This document shows, piece after piece, positions 63,328 through 64,000 of a DNA stretch of 64,000 nt. The notes beneath the pieces are model-generated. The model was not told the DNA's origin. It was given only the letters and a program-made list of their open reading frames with translations, and did not search any database. Location: the NCBI RefSeq assembly GCF_016908875.1, contig NZ_JAFBES010000005.1:62001-126000 (forward strand), read 5' to 3'. Both the position numbers and the translations under genes were made by a program. Each line of letters opens with the position of its first letter. Position 1 is the stretch's first letter. The stretch is from Bacillus ectoiniformans. Lineage in GTDB: Bacteria > Bacillota > Bacilli > Bacillales > Domibacillaceae.

Positions 63328-64000
63328 ATGGATTTGCAATTTACACGTCATCGCCGTTTGCGCCAGTCAGCCAATATGCGCGCGCTTGTCAGAGAGAACT
63401 TTTTGCGTAAAGAAGATTTAATTTACCCTTTGTTTATTGTGGAAGGCGAGCAAGTGAAGAATGAAGTACCTTCGATGCCTGGCGTATTTCAAATTTCCAT
63501 GGATCAACTGCATGCTGAAATGGATGAAATCGTGGCACTTGGCCTTACATCCGTGATTTTGTTTGGCGTACCGAATTCAAGCGATAAGGACGCTACAGGA
63601 ACTGGAGCTTACCATAATCATGGGATTGTCCAAAGGGCTACTCGATACATAAAAGGTCAATTTCCAAACGTTATCGTCATCGCGGATACTTGCTTATGCG
63701 AGTACACGGATCACGGCCATTGCGGTGTGATCGAAGGCGGAAACGTGTTAAACGATCCAACGCTTGATCTGCTGGCGAAAACAGCTGTCAGCCAAGCGGA
63801 AGCAGGTGCAGACATCATTGCTCCTTCTAACATGATGGACGGGTTTGTTGCCGCCATTCGTAAAGGCTTAGATGAAGCTGGGTATACTGAGGTTCCAATC
63901 ATGTCTTATGCGGTGAAATATTCTTCAAGCTTCTACGGTCCATTCCGTGATGCAGCTGATTCTACGCCTCAATTCGGAGACCGTAAAACGTACCAAATGG
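63328..64000 (+). CDS. hemB: Delta-aminolevulinic acid dehydratase, N-terminal part (3' cut by window edge)
   Basis: The frame is open from ATG 63328 to the window end, giving the first 224 residues of porphobilinogen synthase, which condenses two 5-aminolevulinates. Seen are [29 protein letters not shown], the zinc-binding [16 protein letters not shown] with three Cys, and [29 protein letters not shown] includes one of the active-site lysines. Its start lies 6 nt after the hemD stop, preceded by GAGAGGAATG. It continues the hemAXCDB operon beyond the window. Confidence 0.96.
   Translation, partial: MDLQFTRHRRLRQSANMRALVRENFLRKEDLIYPLFIVEGEQVKNEVPSMPGVFQISMDQLHAEMDEIVALGLTSVILFGVPNSSDKDATGTGAYHNHGIVQRATRYIKGQFPNVIVIADTCLCEYTDHGHCGVIEGGNVLNDPTLDLLAKTAVSQAEAGADIIAPSNMMDGFVAAIRKGLDEAGYTEVPIMSYAVKYSSSFYGPFRDAADSTPQFGDRKTYQM

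Overview
The window is a chromosomal segment of an endospore-forming Bacillaceae bacterium. It follows the Bacillus subtilis dnaI/thrS to hemB region closely: dnaI, thrS, infC-rpmI-rplT, ysdA, ysdC, sspI, ysgA, pheST, rnhC, zapA, cvpA, polX, mutS2, lcfA, fadR-fadB-etfBA, trxA, uvrC, lysC, yslB, sdhCAB, gerE, racE, gerM, rph, tRNA-Arg, tig, clpX, lonB, lonA, engB and hemAXCDB. GerE, GerM and the spore protein SspI show it sporulates. T-box leaders, a lysine riboswitch, an L20-type leader, frequent TTG/GTG starts and strong GGAGG ribosome sites all fit Firmicutes. The species differs from B. subtilis because several loci are inserted or missing.

Layout: 1-4.7 kb holds the end of dnaI, the T-box-controlled thrS and the ribosomal operon infC-rpmI-rplT. 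4.7-6.4 kb is an inserted TetR/oxidoreductase pair sharing a palindromic operator. 6.5-9.9 kb carries small housekeeping genes. 9.9-20.7 kb is translation and DNA maintenance (pheST, rnhC, zapA, cvpA, polX, mutS2). 20.8-25.9 kb is fatty-acid degradation under FadR. 26.0-35.5 kb starts with trxA and then carries a roughly 9-kb accessory island before uvrC. 35.5-45.2 kb has uvrC, lysC, the succinate dehydrogenase operon, gerE and racE. 45.7-48.8 kb is gerM-rph-rdgB-ysnB. 48.9-58.1 kb has tRNA-Arg and the protein-quality-control block (tig, clpX, lonB, lonA, engB). 58.1-59.1 kb holds two inserted membrane genes on the minus strand. From 59.4 kb to the end is the tetrapyrrole operon, with hemB cut by the window edge.

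The most unusual parts are as follows. (1) In the trxA-uvrC island, two Fur-box-controlled iron units (a lipoprotein; a membrane-anchored protein plus an FTR1 permease) enclose a tightly coupled four-gene envelope-glycosylation-like operon (nucleotide-sugar epimerase, flippase-like membrane protein, membrane alkaline-phosphatase-superfamily enzyme, DPM-type glycosyltransferase). A GT-C-like membrane protein follows. (2) A dispersed structured repeat of about 175 bp occurs in two near-complete copies and one inverted partial copy, the partial one lying inside the thrS leader. (3) Three intergenic arrays of degenerate units of about 21 nt have different cores but the same period. (4) The TetR operator is duplicated in front of its own gene and the oxidoreductase gene. 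Other points are an ATT start for infC and an internal start in lysC for a separate beta subunit. All gene identities come from reading the sequence and recalled families; no database search was run.
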